Below are positions 5,245 through 5,260 of a stretch of 5,260 bases of DNA, piece by piece (position 1 is the first letter of the stretch; each line of letters starts with the position of its first letter). The notes below the pieces were generated by a model, which worked only from the letters and a program-made list of their open reading frames with translations, was not told the origin of the DNA and ran no database searches. The stretch is from Gammaproteobacteria bacterium. Its GTDB lineage: Bacteria; Pseudomonadota; Gammaproteobacteria; Natronospirales; REEB76. The position numbers and the translations under genes are program-made. The DNA lies in the NCBI GenBank assembly GCA_028871235.1, contig JAGWNO010000136.1, forward strand, positions 1 through 5,260, given 5' to 3'.

Positions 5245-5260
5245 ATGGCCAGCGAAGCCA
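5245..5260 (+). CDS. Possible start of a rightward gene (cut by window edge)
   Basis: An ATG at 5245 opens the frame M-A-S-E-A to the window edge. It is divergent from the dehydrogenase, behind a 129-bp non-coding gap with a possible weak -10 at 5203-5211. The Shine-Dalgarno is poor (GGA at 5233-5235). Only five codons are visible, so nothing can be said about the product. Confidence 0.35.

Overview
The window is GC-rich chromosomal DNA, densely packed with genes, and looks like a free-living gammaproteobacterium outside the enteric group. The basis is a recognisable GreB, a TrxC-type thioredoxin with its N-terminal zinc ribbon, and the style of the small Cys-rich proteins. This is a judgement from protein character; no database search was run. 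I see no transposase, integrase, phage gene, tRNA, rRNA or CRISPR array, and no abrupt change in composition. The arrangement reads as ordinary core and housekeeping sequence, not a mobile island.

Left part (1-2122). The 3' portion of a two-CBS-domain protein runs rightwards into the window. It meets, tail to tail with only 6 bp between stop codons, a leftward gene for an exported amidohydrolase of the N-acyl-D-amino-acid deacylase type. That enzyme keeps the second-half metal and catalytic residues of the family. It lacks the usual HxH motif and the bridging Cys, which is the most interesting protein-level feature here.

Middle (2123-3261). A 113-bp divergent region carries a consensus TATAAT for greB on the plus strand. 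On the minus strand it carries a TAGAAT hexamer framed by a perfect 7-bp inverted repeat. greB (transcript-cleavage factor) and trxC (zinc-ribbon thioredoxin) follow on the plus strand.

Right part (3262-5260). Three leftward genes probably form an operon: a lysine 6-dehydrogenase/saccharopine dehydrogenase-like NAD(P) enzyme, a 99-aa protein with a His/Cys cluster, and a 103-aa protein with eight cysteines. The two small genes may also have their own extended -10 promoter inside the operon. The last gene is convergent with trxC, with an 11-bp gap. At the right edge a rightward gene may begin, divergent from the dehydrogenase, across a 129-bp region containing two adjacent small dyads.

No complete novel system is evident. 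The candidates for something undescribed are the two small Cys-rich proteins linked to the dehydrogenase, and the deacylase-like enzyme with a remodelled metal site.
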